Assembly (NCBI RefSeq): GCF_021310995.1
Contig: NZ_CP054152.1
Span: forward strand, 114,560 to 178,559
Length of the DNA: 64,000 nucleotides
Origin: Agrobacterium vaccinii
GTDB taxonomy: Bacteria; Pseudomonadota; Alphaproteobacteria; Rhizobiales; Rhizobiaceae
Direction of reading: 5' to 3'
This document shows positions 45,655 to 55,002 of the stretch, one piece after another. A program made the position numbers and the translations under genes. The notes below the pieces were generated by a model, which saw nothing but the letters and a program-made list of their open reading frames with translations, had not been told where the DNA came from and did not search any database. Positions within the stretch are counted from its first letter, which is position 1. Every line of letters starts with the position of its first letter.

Positions 45655-46860
45655 ATGTCTTCAGAACAAAGACCCGGTCGCATCCAATCCACTCTTCGCC
45701 ATTTCCTCGACAACGAGGCATCCGGTGGTATCGTCCTGATGGTCGTCGCAGTTTTGGCGATCATCACCGCCAACTCACCGCTGGCGAAAACCTACTTTGA
45801 TCTCCTCCATGTCTATATCGGGCCACTCAGCCTGCAACACTGGATCAACGACGCGCTGATGGCCGTCTTCTTCCTGCTCGTCGGGCTGGAGATCAAACGA
45901 GAAATGCTGGACGGCCAGCTTTCGACCTGGAGCCGACGAATTCTTCCGGGTGCAGCCGCCGCGGGCGGCATGCTGTTCCCAGCGCTGTTCTATGTCTATT
46001 TCAATTGGAATGATCCGGTAGCGTTACGCGGATGGGCCATTCCTACGGCAACCGATATCGCTTTTGCACTCGGTGTGCTTTCTCTGCTCGGAAGCCGGGT
46101 CCCTGCCTCGCTCAAGATATTTCTGGCGGCCCTTGCGATCATCGATGATCTTGGCGCTGTCATCGTCATCGCGATCTTCTACACAGCCGACCTTAATCTC
46201 TTGGCCCTTGCGGGCGCAGGCATCGTGGTCGGCAATCTGATCATCTTCAACCGGATGGGCGTCAAAGCGCTCTGGCCTTACCTTGTGTTAGGAGCGGTGC
46301 TCTGGGTGCTCGTGTTTGCTTCGGGCGTTCACGCGACATTGGCTGGTGTTATTCTGGCCCTGACAATCCCACTGAAGTTGACACCCGGCATACCGGAGGC
46401 AGCCCATCACGAATCTCCTCTGCACAGGCTCGAGCACCTGCTTCACAAGCCCGTTGCATTCGTGATCGTACCAATATTCGGTTTTGCCAATGCCGGCGTA
46501 TCGTTTGCCGGCATTTCCATGTCGGTCTTTTCAGAACACCTGACGATGGGTATCTCCGCCGGTCTGTTGCTTGGCAAACTGGTCGGCGTCCTCGGCACGG
46601 TGGCTCTTCTGGTGAAGCTTGGTGTTGCAGATCTTCCCGCTCAGGCAAGCTGGGGACAAGTGGCGGGCACGGCGCTGCTGTGCGGTATCGGCTTTACGAT
46701 GAGCCTTTTTATAGGCCTTCTGGCATTTGACGATCCCGGCGTTCAGGATCGTGTGAAGATCGGCATTCTCGCGGGTTCGGTTCTGTCGGGTGCGGTAGGT
46801 GCCGTCTTGTTGTCCGTGGCTGGTCGGCGGCGTACTGCGATAGTCTCCGAGCAGCGCTGA
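45655..46860 (+). CDS. nhaA: Na+/H+ antiporter NhaA
   Basis: Inner-membrane antiporter that exports Na+ against H+ at alkaline pH. The 402-residue product has about twelve hydrophobic segments; the essential aspartates are in ALAIIDDLGAVI (Asp164, Asp165) and the helix-IV unwound segment is in ATDIAFALGVL (Asp134). GGGAG lies ten bases before the ATG at 45655; the frame extends upstream to 45586. It stands alone with a strong terminator. Confidence 0.95.
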   Translation: MSSEQRPGRIQSTLRHFLDNEASGGIVLMVVAVLAIITANSPLAKTYFDLLHVYIGPLSLQHWINDALMAVFFLLVGLEIKREMLDGQLSTWSRRILPGAAAAGGMLFPALFYVYFNWNDPVALRGWAIPTATDIAFALGVLSLLGSRVPASLKIFLAALAIIDDLGAVIVIAIFYTADLNLLALAGAGIVVGNLIIFNRMGVKALWPYLVLGAVLWVLVFASGVHATLAGVILALTIPLKLTPGIPEAAHHESPLHRLEHLLHKPVAFVIVPIFGFANAGVSFAGISMSVFSEHLTMGISAGLLLGKLVGVLGTVALLVKLGVADLPAQASWGQVAGTALLCGIGFTMSLFIGLLAFDDPGVQDRVKIGILAGSVLSGAVGAVLLSVAGRRRTAIVSEQR

Positions 46861-46873
46861 TCGCTCTCAACAA

Positions 46874-46907
46874 TTCCGGCGAGGTAAGTCAGATTGACTC
46901 GCCGGAA
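46874..46907 (+). terminator. Strong hairpin after nhaA
   Basis: Perfect 10-bp inverted repeat TTCCGGCGAG / CTCGCCGGAA with a 14-base loop, starting 14 bp after the nhaA stop. No T-tract. Confidence 0.6.
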
Positions 46908-47068
46908 ACAGTCTGAGCAGCTGCTCTTACGCGTTGCTTGTCGCTTTTCAGGCTCAAGGCGAACTCAGCCCGAGATAGCGCCTCCGTCGAATGCCGGGCG
47001 CATTGAACCGCGCCAAAATACCAAAAGCCTTCTGGAGACGAAGACCGACTTCGACAATGGCTGCGCAG

Positions 47069-48082
47069 TCACGGGGCAGTACAAAGATTTCCGAAGCCTA
47101 TAGGCATTTTTAAAATAGGAACGAGAAAATGTTTTTTTGCACCCCTCTCAACCTCCGAATGGACATAACTACCCTTCTTTTCCACAAGGGCACTGACGTA
47201 GTTGTTTTCGGCGAGCCATTTCTCGTAGCCTTTGATGGAGGGGCCGCCAAGATTGATCGCGAACTCGTGGCCGTGATATGAAAATATGAAAAATGTCTCC
47301 GGGTGATCCGTAAGAAGCAGATCATAAGCGAACCCAAACTGAACCCACTTGCCTGTCTCCGGATGTTCCATCAACGTGTCTTCCGGGAAGTATGCCCGGT
47401 AATGGTAAGGCCAATCGTCGAAATTACTGCCGTACCTAGCCCACTTCCGAATGTTGTCGTAATGATCCGTTGAGATCATTTCTAAAGCAAATTCAGTTCC
47501 GGAAACTGTATCAAACCTCGCGAAAATCGCCTCAAGGGCCATTTTCGCCAAGAACCGAGACATCTCCTTTTCCGGTGGTCTCACATCCATCGGAAAGACA
47601 TAAACATTTTTCCGAATGAAGAGAGCGTCAAGTCGCTTCAGACGCTCAAATTCCGACTTCTGACTTTCTTTAGTGGAAAAGACTTCCAGCCTTCCCGTTT
47701 TCTTTTCCAAGCGCATGCCTACTTCGATGTCGGTTCCATGTGCATATCCTTTCACGAAAGGTATTTTTCGACGTTTGGTAGGTATTTGAAACTTACCGCG
47801 AATGTTTTGAAACGACGTATGGCTCAAGATCGGAGCCTCCACGCTGTGGGAAAAGTAATTATTACATCGATCGCAAACAATACCCTTAGGCAGGGCATGT
47901 CTGTCGGATAAATTACCTAAAGACTCTGGAATTATGTGCTCAATACTACTGAAAGCCACCTCCGACTTCCCGCAAAAAATACAGATATCTCCCTTGGTCA
48001 AATCCGTCCCCCAAACTGATCGCCCCTCAAGGCGTCGTATAATCCTGGAATCGCCGATTCCTGTCCGCTTCACTGCACCCAC
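47069..48082 (-). CDS. HNH-type zinc-ribbon nuclease-like protein
   Basis: Protein of 337 residues with an N-terminal HNH_5-like zinc domain (CIFCGKSE near 34, SIEHIIPESLGN with the central His near 48, CDRCNNYFS near 70) and a long C-terminal part of unknown fold. The start shown is a GTG; a later start is possible. Proteins like this occur among phage-defence and mobile genes. It borders the defence-like block 48.1-53.3 kb and is convergent-free (ends next to nhaA). DNA cleavage is inferred from the motif only. Confidence 0.65.
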   Translation of the reverse strand: MGAVKRTGIGDSRIIRRLEGRSVWGTDLTKGDICIFCGKSEVAFSSIEHIIPESLGNLSDRHALPKGIVCDRCNNYFSHSVEAPILSHTSFQNIRGKFQIPTKRRKIPFVKGYAHGTDIEVGMRLEKKTGRLEVFSTKESQKSEFERLKRLDALFIRKNVYVFPMDVRPPEKEMSRFLAKMALEAIFARFDTVSGTEFALEMISTDHYDNIRKWARYGSNFDDWPYHYRAYFPEDTLMEHPETGKWVQFGFAYDLLLTDHPETFFIFSYHGHEFAINLGGPSIKGYEKWLAENNYVSALVEKKGSYVHSEVERGAKKHFLVPILKMPIGFGNLCTAP

Positions 48083-48158
48083 TGGGTTTCCGTCACCTCA
48101 TAGTTCCATTCGATACTTGAAGCAGTCGATTCATGTGTGCCAAGATTAGGCACCGCAG

Positions 48159-48656
48159 ATGAGGATTCGTCAAATTATGCCGGACAGCTTCCAACCCTCG
48201 AAAAGCCTTGGTAATTTCGGCGTCTCGTCTGGAGATCCTGGATATATTTACATAATTCGATCGGGATCTCGTTTGAAAATCGGCCGCTCAACGGATAGGA
48301 CGTCTCGACTAAGGCAGGCCAAGACTTGGCTTCCCGACGGGGAAATCTTAGGTGTCAAACCCTTTTGGAATCATCAAACCGTCGAGCGATATATCCAACT
48401 TGGATTGGCAATGTTTTGGTACAAAGGCGAGTGGTATGAATTTAATGGAGATGAGTTCGAAGAATCATTCGTAGATGAATTCAAATCATTCGACGACAAC
48501 GACATAAATCGAAATTCGATAGACTTCATATATTTTATGAATTCATCTGGAATGAGTGAATATACTCTAGAATTTTCAATTAGAAAATCGTCGAAACTGC
48601 GCTTCCAGCGCGAGGAAAGTGTACACTCGATAAACAGAGACAATTTATCTGATTGA
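48159..48656 (+). CDS. GIY-YIG superfamily, T5orf172/MUG113-like protein
   Basis: Protein of 165 residues with a T5orf172-type GIY-YIG-like core: GYIYIIRSGSRLKIGRSTDRTSRLRQ near 29-54 followed by VERYIQLGLA and GEWYEF. The sequence is visibly A+T-richer than its neighbours (especially 48440-48640), which suggests recent transfer. It is divergent from the HNH gene at 48082 after a 76-bp gap. The nuclease activity of this subgroup is mostly unproven. An in-frame ATG at 48177 is an alternative start. Confidence 0.65.
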   Translation: MRIRQIMPDSFQPSKSLGNFGVSSGDPGYIYIIRSGSRLKIGRSTDRTSRLRQAKTWLPDGEILGVKPFWNHQTVERYIQLGLAMFWYKGEWYEFNGDEFEESFVDEFKSFDDNDINRNSIDFIYFMNSSGMSEYTLEFSIRKSSKLRFQREESVHSINRDNLSD

Positions 48657-48787
48657 AAGACGGACGAATGCTGTGAACACCCTCGACGGTAACGCTATTT
48701 AGAAGCGGTGGTCGTTGTGAGCTGTTCCAGCCTCCACACTTTCTATCCATCGGAGTGAGCTCAATTTGTAGCGACCATTTCCTGTGC

Positions 48788-49624
48788 TCACGCAAAGCCG
48801 CCGTCACAAAACCAGTCGTCAGACGCCCATGCAAAATAAGCGGCCGTTCTCCAACCATTTCGGCGAGCGTTGCTGCAACTGATGGCCTTTGCCATTAACT
48901 CATCGCGAACAGCGTTCACGCCCCCGGCTCCGTATGTTTGACTAAGAGTGTACCGTATGTTCAGCAATTCTTCAGCGGACTGAGACGCATAGAGCGTCGA
49001 AAGCTTTAGCTCCTTGAAGTGATTTCGGACTCTTTGCATAAGAATTGGATCCCAAGCTGCAACGGCTTGTACCTCAAAGAGGAGCGCGCTGGGCGAGGTC
49101 GGCACGACGCTCGCGACCAACCACGTCTCGGAGTCGACATCATCGTAATAGGGATGAATGCCAACCTCTTGCGCCGTAGTAGGAAACCCCGCCAGTTTTG
49201 CCTTGTTGCAATCGGTACATGATGGCACCAGGTTCAAGGGCGACACAGCAAGCGCAGGGTAGTGAGCCTTGGGCAGATGGTGATCCAATGTCATCACGTT
49301 ACGATGAGCACAAAGAGGACAGCGGCCGTTAGGCGCAGATGCAAAAATCTCGTCATAAATTGGACGCCCGGGACCTTTTGATCCCGCCATTCGCTGGGTG
49401 TAAACGGTCTCCATTTCATCCTTTGTGACTGCAACAACCGGTGCGGTCCTGGGAACGGAATGAAGGTTCTGAAGTGGTCCGGCGATGTCATATGCGGCGG
49501 ACGCTGCAACAACAGCACCTGTTGCAGCGTTCAGCCGAGTTTTCAGATTGACGTTTTTCACACGGCTAATGCAGAGGGTAAATGTGTCGAGTGCGCTTTG
49601 GGCTGGTTTGTCGAGTTTCAGCAT
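48788..49624 (-). CDS. HNH endonuclease, third gene of candidate defence operon
   Basis: HNH-family nuclease of 278 residues. Zinc and active-site pattern: Cys102-x2-Cys105 in RCPLCAHRN, Asp114-His115-His116 in TLDHHLPK, Asn131 in PLNLVP, Cys136-x2-Cys139-Asn140 in SCTDCNKAK. It is the last gene of a minus-strand trio; its ATG shares one base with the TGA of the AAA ATPase gene (TGATG), so translation is coupled. An ATPase plus HNH pair is the make-up of Septu (PtuA/PtuB). DNA or RNA cleavage on a signal from the ATPase is inferred from that parallel. Confidence 0.85.
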   Translation of the reverse strand: MLKLDKPAQSALDTFTLCISRVKNVNLKTRLNAATGAVVAASAAYDIAGPLQNLHSVPRTAPVVAVTKDEMETVYTQRMAGSKGPGRPIYDEIFASAPNGRCPLCAHRNVMTLDHHLPKAHYPALAVSPLNLVPSCTDCNKAKLAGFPTTAQEVGIHPYYDDVDSETWLVASVVPTSPSALLFEVQAVAAWDPILMQRVRNHFKELKLSTLYASQSAEELLNIRYTLSQTYGAGGVNAVRDELMAKAISCSNARRNGWRTAAYFAWASDDWFCDGGFA

Positions 49625-51171
49625 CAGATGTCGTTCGCATCTCTCGCTGCGATCAAGGCCCGCACGAGCGCGCGCGCTTCACCGCCGAGTTCGTTGTCAA
49701 ACTTTTCGACAATCCCATTAAAGGTCGAACCGCTCTGAACCTCATCCGTAAGCAATTTGTGAAACCCAGAATGAGTTACCTCGAGGCCGAAGATCTCGCG
49801 TGTTAAGATGCCAACGTTCTCACCAAACGTCTCGACTTCCGGTCTCTCAGCTATAGAACGCTCTCCTATTCGTCGAATCTTCCAGCAGCAATTCATTGGC
49901 ACTTCTTGGACGACCACAGGAGAGTGCGTTGCAATAACTGCCACACCATTCCTGTTGACCAGCAGGTCGGACAACGCCCTGACGAAAGCTGACAACAAAG
50001 GCGGATGCAAATGGGCCTCGGGCTCATCGAGCAGGACAAGCGTGCGCTCTTCAACTGTCTCAACCAGTCGAGTTATTGTCAAAAGGACGATTTTGTGGCC
50101 CGAACTCAGCAAGTCGAATTTGCGCCGGGCCTCCCCTTTCACGTCTTCGCTGTCGAGCTCAGGGTTTGCCAGTTCGACCACTTCCGCATCGCTAAAGACG
50201 CGATCGGTTTCCAGTGTTTCCAGGGCACGTTGCCATCTTGAAGCCCTTGCCCCCTGACGGCAAACGAGCACGCTATTTGCGAACTCTGTTGCCAATCTTG
50301 CTGGAGACTTCGGAACGAGGCGTCGATCCTTGTCCGCACTGTCGATCCGTTTCAGACCGACGTAGGTATAAAGAATGCCTTCGCTTTTGTTTTGTCGGTT
50401 GGGCAGCGGCTCAAATGAGTCGAATGCACTAAAGGAGACGGATACAATATTTGCGAAAACTTGATCTTCTAGAATATCCTCTGGATCCCCTTCAAACGAT
50501 CCGACTTCGCTCGTCCTAGCGTTCGAATCAACTATCGCCCGGGTCATGTTATTGAGCAGATGGGTCTTCCCGACTCCGTTTCGTCCAATAATTACATGCA
50601 CATTTGTCGGCGGGTTTGAGCCTGGCTCAACTTCAAACTCAAAGACCGGAGGCGGCACAGCGGCTCTCCGGGGTTTTGGCCCGGTATAGGAAAACCGATA
50701 TTTTGAAAGCCGGGCGCCCCCACGCGACATACGTGAAAACTGCCCTCGGACCGTTGCCGGCGTCACTGACCGCAAAAGCGAAACACCCGTGACACCCTCT
50801 TCGCGGGCGAGTTGAAAAAGATCAAGATCAAACGCCATGTCGCGCAAACCGCGCAGAATAAAGTCGCGCGCTTCATCTCCGAGGTTGTTCAAGTCTTCGT
50901 AGTAGCTGTCATCTTGGCCAAGGGAGAAGAACTCCTCGCCGAGCTCATCGAACTCCACGGGCAACACTGGCCGTCGCTGTTCTTTTTCCATTTTGAACTG
51001 ACCAATCTTAACGCCACCTATGTCATGCCGCGTTCCGTCTCCGTCAAAGACCACCAATTGGTACAAGGTATTGTATTTAAACCAGTCATCCCAATTGTCC
51101 GTCAGCAGAAACGCGCAGCCGATGGCATCGGCCGGTGGCCTTACACCACTTGCTAGAATTTTAAAGAACAA
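49624..51171 (-). CDS. AAA/ABC-type ATPase (OLD/PtuA-like), second gene of candidate defence operon
   Basis: ATPase of 515 residues. About 190 N-terminal residues of unknown fold precede an ABC/OLD-type domain: Walker A GRNGVGKT (196-203), signature LSSGHK (355-360), Walker B LVLLDEPEAHLHP (378-390) and the switch ATHSP (414-418). This is the pattern of PtuA, OLD and RecF-like proteins that gate a nuclease partner. It lies 58 bp behind the GHKL gene and overlaps the HNH gene. There is no TOPRIM domain, so it is not a plain OLD nuclease. Likely forms a complex with the HNH protein. Confidence 0.88.
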   Translation of the reverse strand: MFFKILASGVRPPADAIGCAFLLTDNWDDWFKYNTLYQLVVFDGDGTRHDIGGVKIGQFKMEKEQRRPVLPVEFDELGEEFFSLGQDDSYYEDLNNLGDEARDFILRGLRDMAFDLDLFQLAREEGVTGVSLLRSVTPATVRGQFSRMSRGGARLSKYRFSYTGPKPRRAAVPPPVFEFEVEPGSNPPTNVHVIIGRNGVGKTHLLNNMTRAIVDSNARTSEVGSFEGDPEDILEDQVFANIVSVSFSAFDSFEPLPNRQNKSEGILYTYVGLKRIDSADKDRRLVPKSPARLATEFANSVLVCRQGARASRWQRALETLETDRVFSDAEVVELANPELDSEDVKGEARRKFDLLSSGHKIVLLTITRLVETVEERTLVLLDEPEAHLHPPLLSAFVRALSDLLVNRNGVAVIATHSPVVVQEVPMNCCWKIRRIGERSIAERPEVETFGENVGILTREIFGLEVTHSGFHKLLTDEVQSGSTFNGIVEKFDNELGGEARALVRALIAARDANDI

Positions 51172-51229
51172 GACTTTTCCTCACTTCTAGTCGCGGCCGA
51201 CATTGGAGCAGTGCACTTTTGTGCTGGAT

Positions 51230-53329
51230 CTACGAACCATTGACGGTTTCCAGCTTGGAATTCACTGAATCAGCAACCGGCTCTCGAAGGCGCTCGCGCG
51301 CAACTTCTTGTGATTCAACGAAAAAGCTTTTACCGGATATTCCTGCTCGGTCGAAAAATGCTTGGTTTCGCTCGCGTGCGTCATTCAAAAGCGTATCCCA
51401 GCCAATCAGCTCTATCGATCCTTTGAAACCGCTACGTGGTTGGTAAAAGCGACCTCGACCATCCGCAGTTCGATCCCAGGAATAAGTCCAGTCGTCCATT
51501 TTCCCCACTATATCGGCGACAATGAAGCAGTAGAAAACCGTGTCTTCTTTCAGTTTAATGGGCCTCCCGCGCACGTCGATCTGTCCGCCGCCGAGCAGCC
51601 GACGCACATAACGCTCAACTTGGTGCTGGGGATTTTCGTCGTCTGCGTAGCTTGTCCGGCCAGGACGCTTGAACTCTACGAGCAACACCCGTGAAGGATC
51701 GTCGGTCTGCCGCAAGCCGTGTACATGATCGAATATGAGAACGTCCGGCCGCTCATCACTGTCCACGGCGCTGGATAGATTGTTAAACTCGTCATCCGAG
51801 CTGAAATATTGCGCGAACGTCAATCTCTCGTCGATGATCCAGAGGTCATGCGACGATGCAGGCACGACCTTCCTCGCCCCATCTGCCAGCGTGTTTATCC
51901 TTAAAGGGCAAATGAACGAATGCAGAATGTCTTCTCGCTGGTAACTACTATCACGGGAATCATCACGGACTTTTTCGAGCAAGATTTCCATGAAATCTAA
52001 AACCACTTTTCGGCGAACAATGTACTCCGCAAGGCTTTTCTGCTCGGTTTCCTCGATGGCTTTGCCTGCAGCTTCAATTGCGGCAGAGAAGGTGTTCACA
52101 TCGACTGATGGCTCCTTGAGCCGTTCCAGAACTTTCCTGATTTTCTCCGCCTGCCGTTGGTCACGCCGGAACCGTTCACGTGAGAGATGACCGAATATTG
52201 CATCGTCATTTAACTCGCCTGATGGAAGCTTGTCCTGGAGATCATCGATGTCGCCAAACGCTACTGATGGATATGATTCTGTTATAGCTCTGACACGCGT
52301 CCGCTGATCTTTGTGGAGAGCTTGCAATGGGCCCGCGAGAAAAGCTTCGATATAGGAGAAGCAGACGTCATTAACGATGTTATCGAGAACGGCGTCTTCA
52401 AACTGAAATTTGGTTCGCTCTTGATTGACGTTTTTATCGAGGTAGGCGCCCGTTAGTACGGCGTGAAAAACTCTATCGCTCTTTTCGCCGAAGAACTTTA
52501 AGCCTAGCTTGCCATCTATTTTATGAGAATGAACGGTGCGGTCATGTGCGATGAAATGGACAAAATGCGAGCCCTGCAAGTCAGCGCTGGCAATCTTGTC
52601 GCATTCCATGAGTGTAAGACTAAGCTCGCCATACTCGGCGGTTTCGATACTCGGAATTACCTCTTTTCGATGGATAACCGAGTTGATCTCATCCGGATAG
52701 TGTCGCGTCTCGTCGCCACAGTGAACGGTCACTCGAGGCGACCTTGAACCGATGAATGTCGGAAGGAAATGAGATGTAAAGTGTTGAAATATGTAGCTTG
52801 CTCTGCCCGGAAATTTTGCTCGATACGTATTGTCGCGTAGTCCGTCGAACTCCACAACGAAGCCGGTGTCAGCGCTAGAGTTCGTTAGGTCCTCCTCGCT
52901 GTAGTCCTCGATCTGGTCTGACAACGATAAGACAAAGCTGAAGCTCCTTCGCTTAACAGCCTCCCCTTCCGTGTAAACGCTCTTGACTTTTATCCCTTCA
53001 AAGCAATCAAGCCACAGAAGACGGCCCACACCCTTTCCGCCACGAGCGTACTTATTGTCCGTGTCAGTGGTAGAGAAGGCATCAAAGTTACGTTCGTCTA
53101 GACCATTCCCGTTGTCTTCAACCACGATCTTCACTGGCGCCTGCTTACGGCCTGTGACGATGGTGACCACAACACGGCCGTCGCGGGCTACATTCTCCCG
53201 GAAACGATCCTGTGTCGAGTGAATAGAGTTGCTAACGGCTTCGAACAACGGCTGCATAGCATCGGCAGTATTCGATGGCTTCGGTAAACGATCAATTCGT
53301 TTAACAAGATTTGTTCGCAATGATGGCAC
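51230..53329 (-). CDS. GHKL ATPase fused to a PD-(D/E)xK-like nuclease domain, first gene of candidate defence operon
   Basis: Protein of 699 residues. The N-terminus is a Bergerat-fold (GHKL, MORC/MutL/Hsp90-like) ATPase: N-box FEAVSNSIHS (Glu30, Asn34), VVEDNGNGLD (Asp72-Gly76) and GGKGVGRLLW (97-105). Residues about 390-460 are helical, possibly coiled-coil. The C-terminus carries a PD-(D/E)xK-like set: Pro528-Asp529, Glu552-x-Lys554 in LLVEFKRPG, and Gln570-x3-Tyr574, the QxxxY motif of RecB-type nucleases. The second and third genes encode an AAA ATPase and an HNH nuclease. Recognition of foreign DNA by an ATP-clamp, with two nucleases as effectors, is my inference. Confidence 0.8.
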   Translation of the reverse strand: MPSLRTNLVKRIDRLPKPSNTADAMQPLFEAVSNSIHSTQDRFRENVARDGRVVVTIVTGRKQAPVKIVVEDNGNGLDERNFDAFSTTDTDNKYARGGKGVGRLLWLDCFEGIKVKSVYTEGEAVKRRSFSFVLSLSDQIEDYSEEDLTNSSADTGFVVEFDGLRDNTYRAKFPGRASYIFQHFTSHFLPTFIGSRSPRVTVHCGDETRHYPDEINSVIHRKEVIPSIETAEYGELSLTLMECDKIASADLQGSHFVHFIAHDRTVHSHKIDGKLGLKFFGEKSDRVFHAVLTGAYLDKNVNQERTKFQFEDAVLDNIVNDVCFSYIEAFLAGPLQALHKDQRTRVRAITESYPSVAFGDIDDLQDKLPSGELNDDAIFGHLSRERFRRDQRQAEKIRKVLERLKEPSVDVNTFSAAIEAAGKAIEETEQKSLAEYIVRRKVVLDFMEILLEKVRDDSRDSSYQREDILHSFICPLRINTLADGARKVVPASSHDLWIIDERLTFAQYFSSDDEFNNLSSAVDSDERPDVLIFDHVHGLRQTDDPSRVLLVEFKRPGRTSYADDENPQHQVERYVRRLLGGGQIDVRGRPIKLKEDTVFYCFIVADIVGKMDDWTYSWDRTADGRGRFYQPRSGFKGSIELIGWDTLLNDARERNQAFFDRAGISGKSFFVESQEVARERLREPVADSVNSKLETVNGS

Positions 53330-53423
53330 AGGCTGCTCCCCAAGTAGAACACAATCTAAGCGGTAATTAGAGCTATTCGCAATCGACCTGACGCGAAGAC
53401 GACAAATAAAGTTTTCTTGTGTG

Positions 53424-54554
53424 TTACAGAATTCCCCACGCCCGAAACCTCCCCCTCCCCGTCATCTCTCTCAGTCCCAGCTCCAAAACAATCCGCCGCG
53501 CCGCCTGCGGCGTCACATCGAGCGTCTTGGCCACCATCCCAGCCGATACCAATGGTTTTTCCATCACCAGCTCGACCAGTTCTGGCAGTCTTGACGACGT
53601 CCGTCGCCCATCGAGCTTCCGCTCTAGAAGGGTTCGGGCAAGCGCCAGACGATCGTGCTCCTTCAGCCCGATCTCTGCGGCCGCGATAAGGCCGTGAGCA
53701 ATGGCGAGCAACCGGGTCTCCCGATCACGATGCCGGCGCCGATCGACGGGAATGGTTTTCAGGCCGAGATTGATGGCGGCGAGATGGGCGCCGGTGGTTA
53801 CGCCGGCCTGACGCAGGATCGATGCGGACCACAGCCGGCCGAGCCAGGGCGTGTGCTGCAACACGGAAAGCTCGTTCCAGGCATCGAAGGCGACGATCGC
53901 CTGCAGCACTGGCGGCAAGCTCTCCGTCTGGCGCAACACCCCGCGCCATTCATCGAGCCGGGCATCCTCGTCCCAGTCAAGATCATAGACCAAAGGATCC
54001 TTTTCCGCCGCGCCGCCACGGCCCGGACGGGTTGTGTTCTTGATCGCTGCCTCCGATCGGGCGAGCACCGCATCGATGGCGGCATAGTCGATGCCGGGAA
54101 GGTTTTCGAGGTCATCGGTGTCGTCCCCCTCTCCTTCCGGACCGATCGCGACCGCGCGGCGGATTGTAGGTGCCGTCGCCGCCTCGTCGGAGCCGGCTGA
54201 TGTGATCTCCGCGGTTTTTCTGAGAGTGCGGACGCCGTCGGCCGAAAGCGCCCAGCCAGGTGGTTGGGCGGCAATGCGCCGGCGAGTTCGCAGCACGTCG
54301 CGGGCGATTGTCAGCTCATGGGTGGGCGTGCGAATATCGCGGGTAGCGTCGTGGAGGACTAGGTCTTCGAGATGGACGAGTTCGCCGTCGATCCACAGCG
54401 AGGTGCAAGCGTCGGTAAAGTTTTGGCGCTCGATCCACCCTGCGCCAACGTTCGAGCGGGCGATGCGTTCGTCGAGACGCGCCAGAGCGACACCGGCGTC
54501 AAAAGCGGGTCGCATCAGGGCTGTTATGCTGATTTTCGCGATATCGTAAGGCAT
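53424..54554 (-). CDS. RHE_PE00001-family (DUF1612-like, C-terminal HTH) protein
   Basis: Protein of 376 residues from the ATG at 54554, of the rhizobial plasmid family often called RHE_PE00001. The N-terminal part includes [18 protein letters not shown] and the [20 protein letters not shown] segment; a linker rich in Asp and Glu follows; the C-terminus has a winged-HTH-like segment ([21 protein letters not shown]). Function unknown; often near integrases and plasmid maintenance genes in Rhizobiaceae, as here. It ends 94 bp before the GHKL gene on the same strand. Confidence 0.8.
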   Translation of the reverse strand: MPYDIAKISITALMRPAFDAGVALARLDERIARSNVGAGWIERQNFTDACTSLWIDGELVHLEDLVLHDATRDIRTPTHELTIARDVLRTRRRIAAQPPGWALSADGVRTLRKTAEITSAGSDEAATAPTIRRAVAIGPEGEGDDTDDLENLPGIDYAAIDAVLARSEAAIKNTTRPGRGGAAEKDPLVYDLDWDEDARLDEWRGVLRQTESLPPVLQAIVAFDAWNELSVLQHTPWLGRLWSASILRQAGVTTGAHLAAINLGLKTIPVDRRRHRDRETRLLAIAHGLIAAAEIGLKEHDRLALARTLLERKLDGRRTSSRLPELVELVMEKPLVSAGMVAKTLDVTPQAARRIVLELGLREMTGRGRFRAWGIL

Positions 54555-54744
54555 TGAAATCATGGTAAATGATTTGCTAAAAGAACTCTACTTGAATATT
54601 ACGGTTCTTCACATGGTACGATTTCGAGTAGGACGTATAACCATCGATAAGTACCAATTATCAGATATTAGCCATCTATATCGAAGTTCTTGCCATCTTA
54701 TCGCATCCGCACTATGTTTAAACGATAAATTTCGAGGAAACATC

Positions 54745-55002
54745 ATGTCTGAACCCCAACTGTCCATTCGTAGCGGCAAGGCCCGCGACCTCGCCCATGC
54801 TCTCGCGCGTCGCACCGGTCAGCCCATCAATCGTTTGGTAGAGCTGGCGCTGGAACGCTACGATATCGAATTGAGACAGCAGGATAAAAAGCATCCACTG
54901 GAAGCGGTTTGGGAGCTCGCCGCCGAAGGCCGCCGCAACGTTCAAGCAGGCACTACCTCCGCTCATGACGACCTCTATGATGAAAACGGCCTGCCGATAT
55001 GA
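54745..55002 (+). CDS. vapB: VapB-type antitoxin
   Basis: Antitoxin of 85 residues of the Rv0623/PSK family: QLSIRSGKARDLAHALARRTG and VELALERYDIEL form the DNA-binding and dimer part, and the C-terminal EAVWELAAEG to DLYDENGLPI binds the toxin. GAGGAAAC precedes the ATG at 54745; the frame upstream to 54562 is not family-like. It overlaps the toxin gene by four bases. The A+T-rich 180 bp before it should hold the operator. Confidence 0.88.
   Translation: MSEPQLSIRSGKARDLAHALARRTGQPINRLVELALERYDIELRQQDKKHPLEAVWELAAEGRRNVQAGTTSAHDDLYDENGLPI

Noticed and set aside
46894..47103. 69-codon frame after nhaA
   Set aside because: Overlaps the nhaA terminator hairpin and the end of the HNH gene; no SD or family features.
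47069..48656. Adding the HNH and GIY-YIG-like genes to the three-gene defence unit
   Set aside because: The GIY-YIG gene is on the opposite strand and the HNH gene lies beyond it, so no shared operon; kept as neighbours only.
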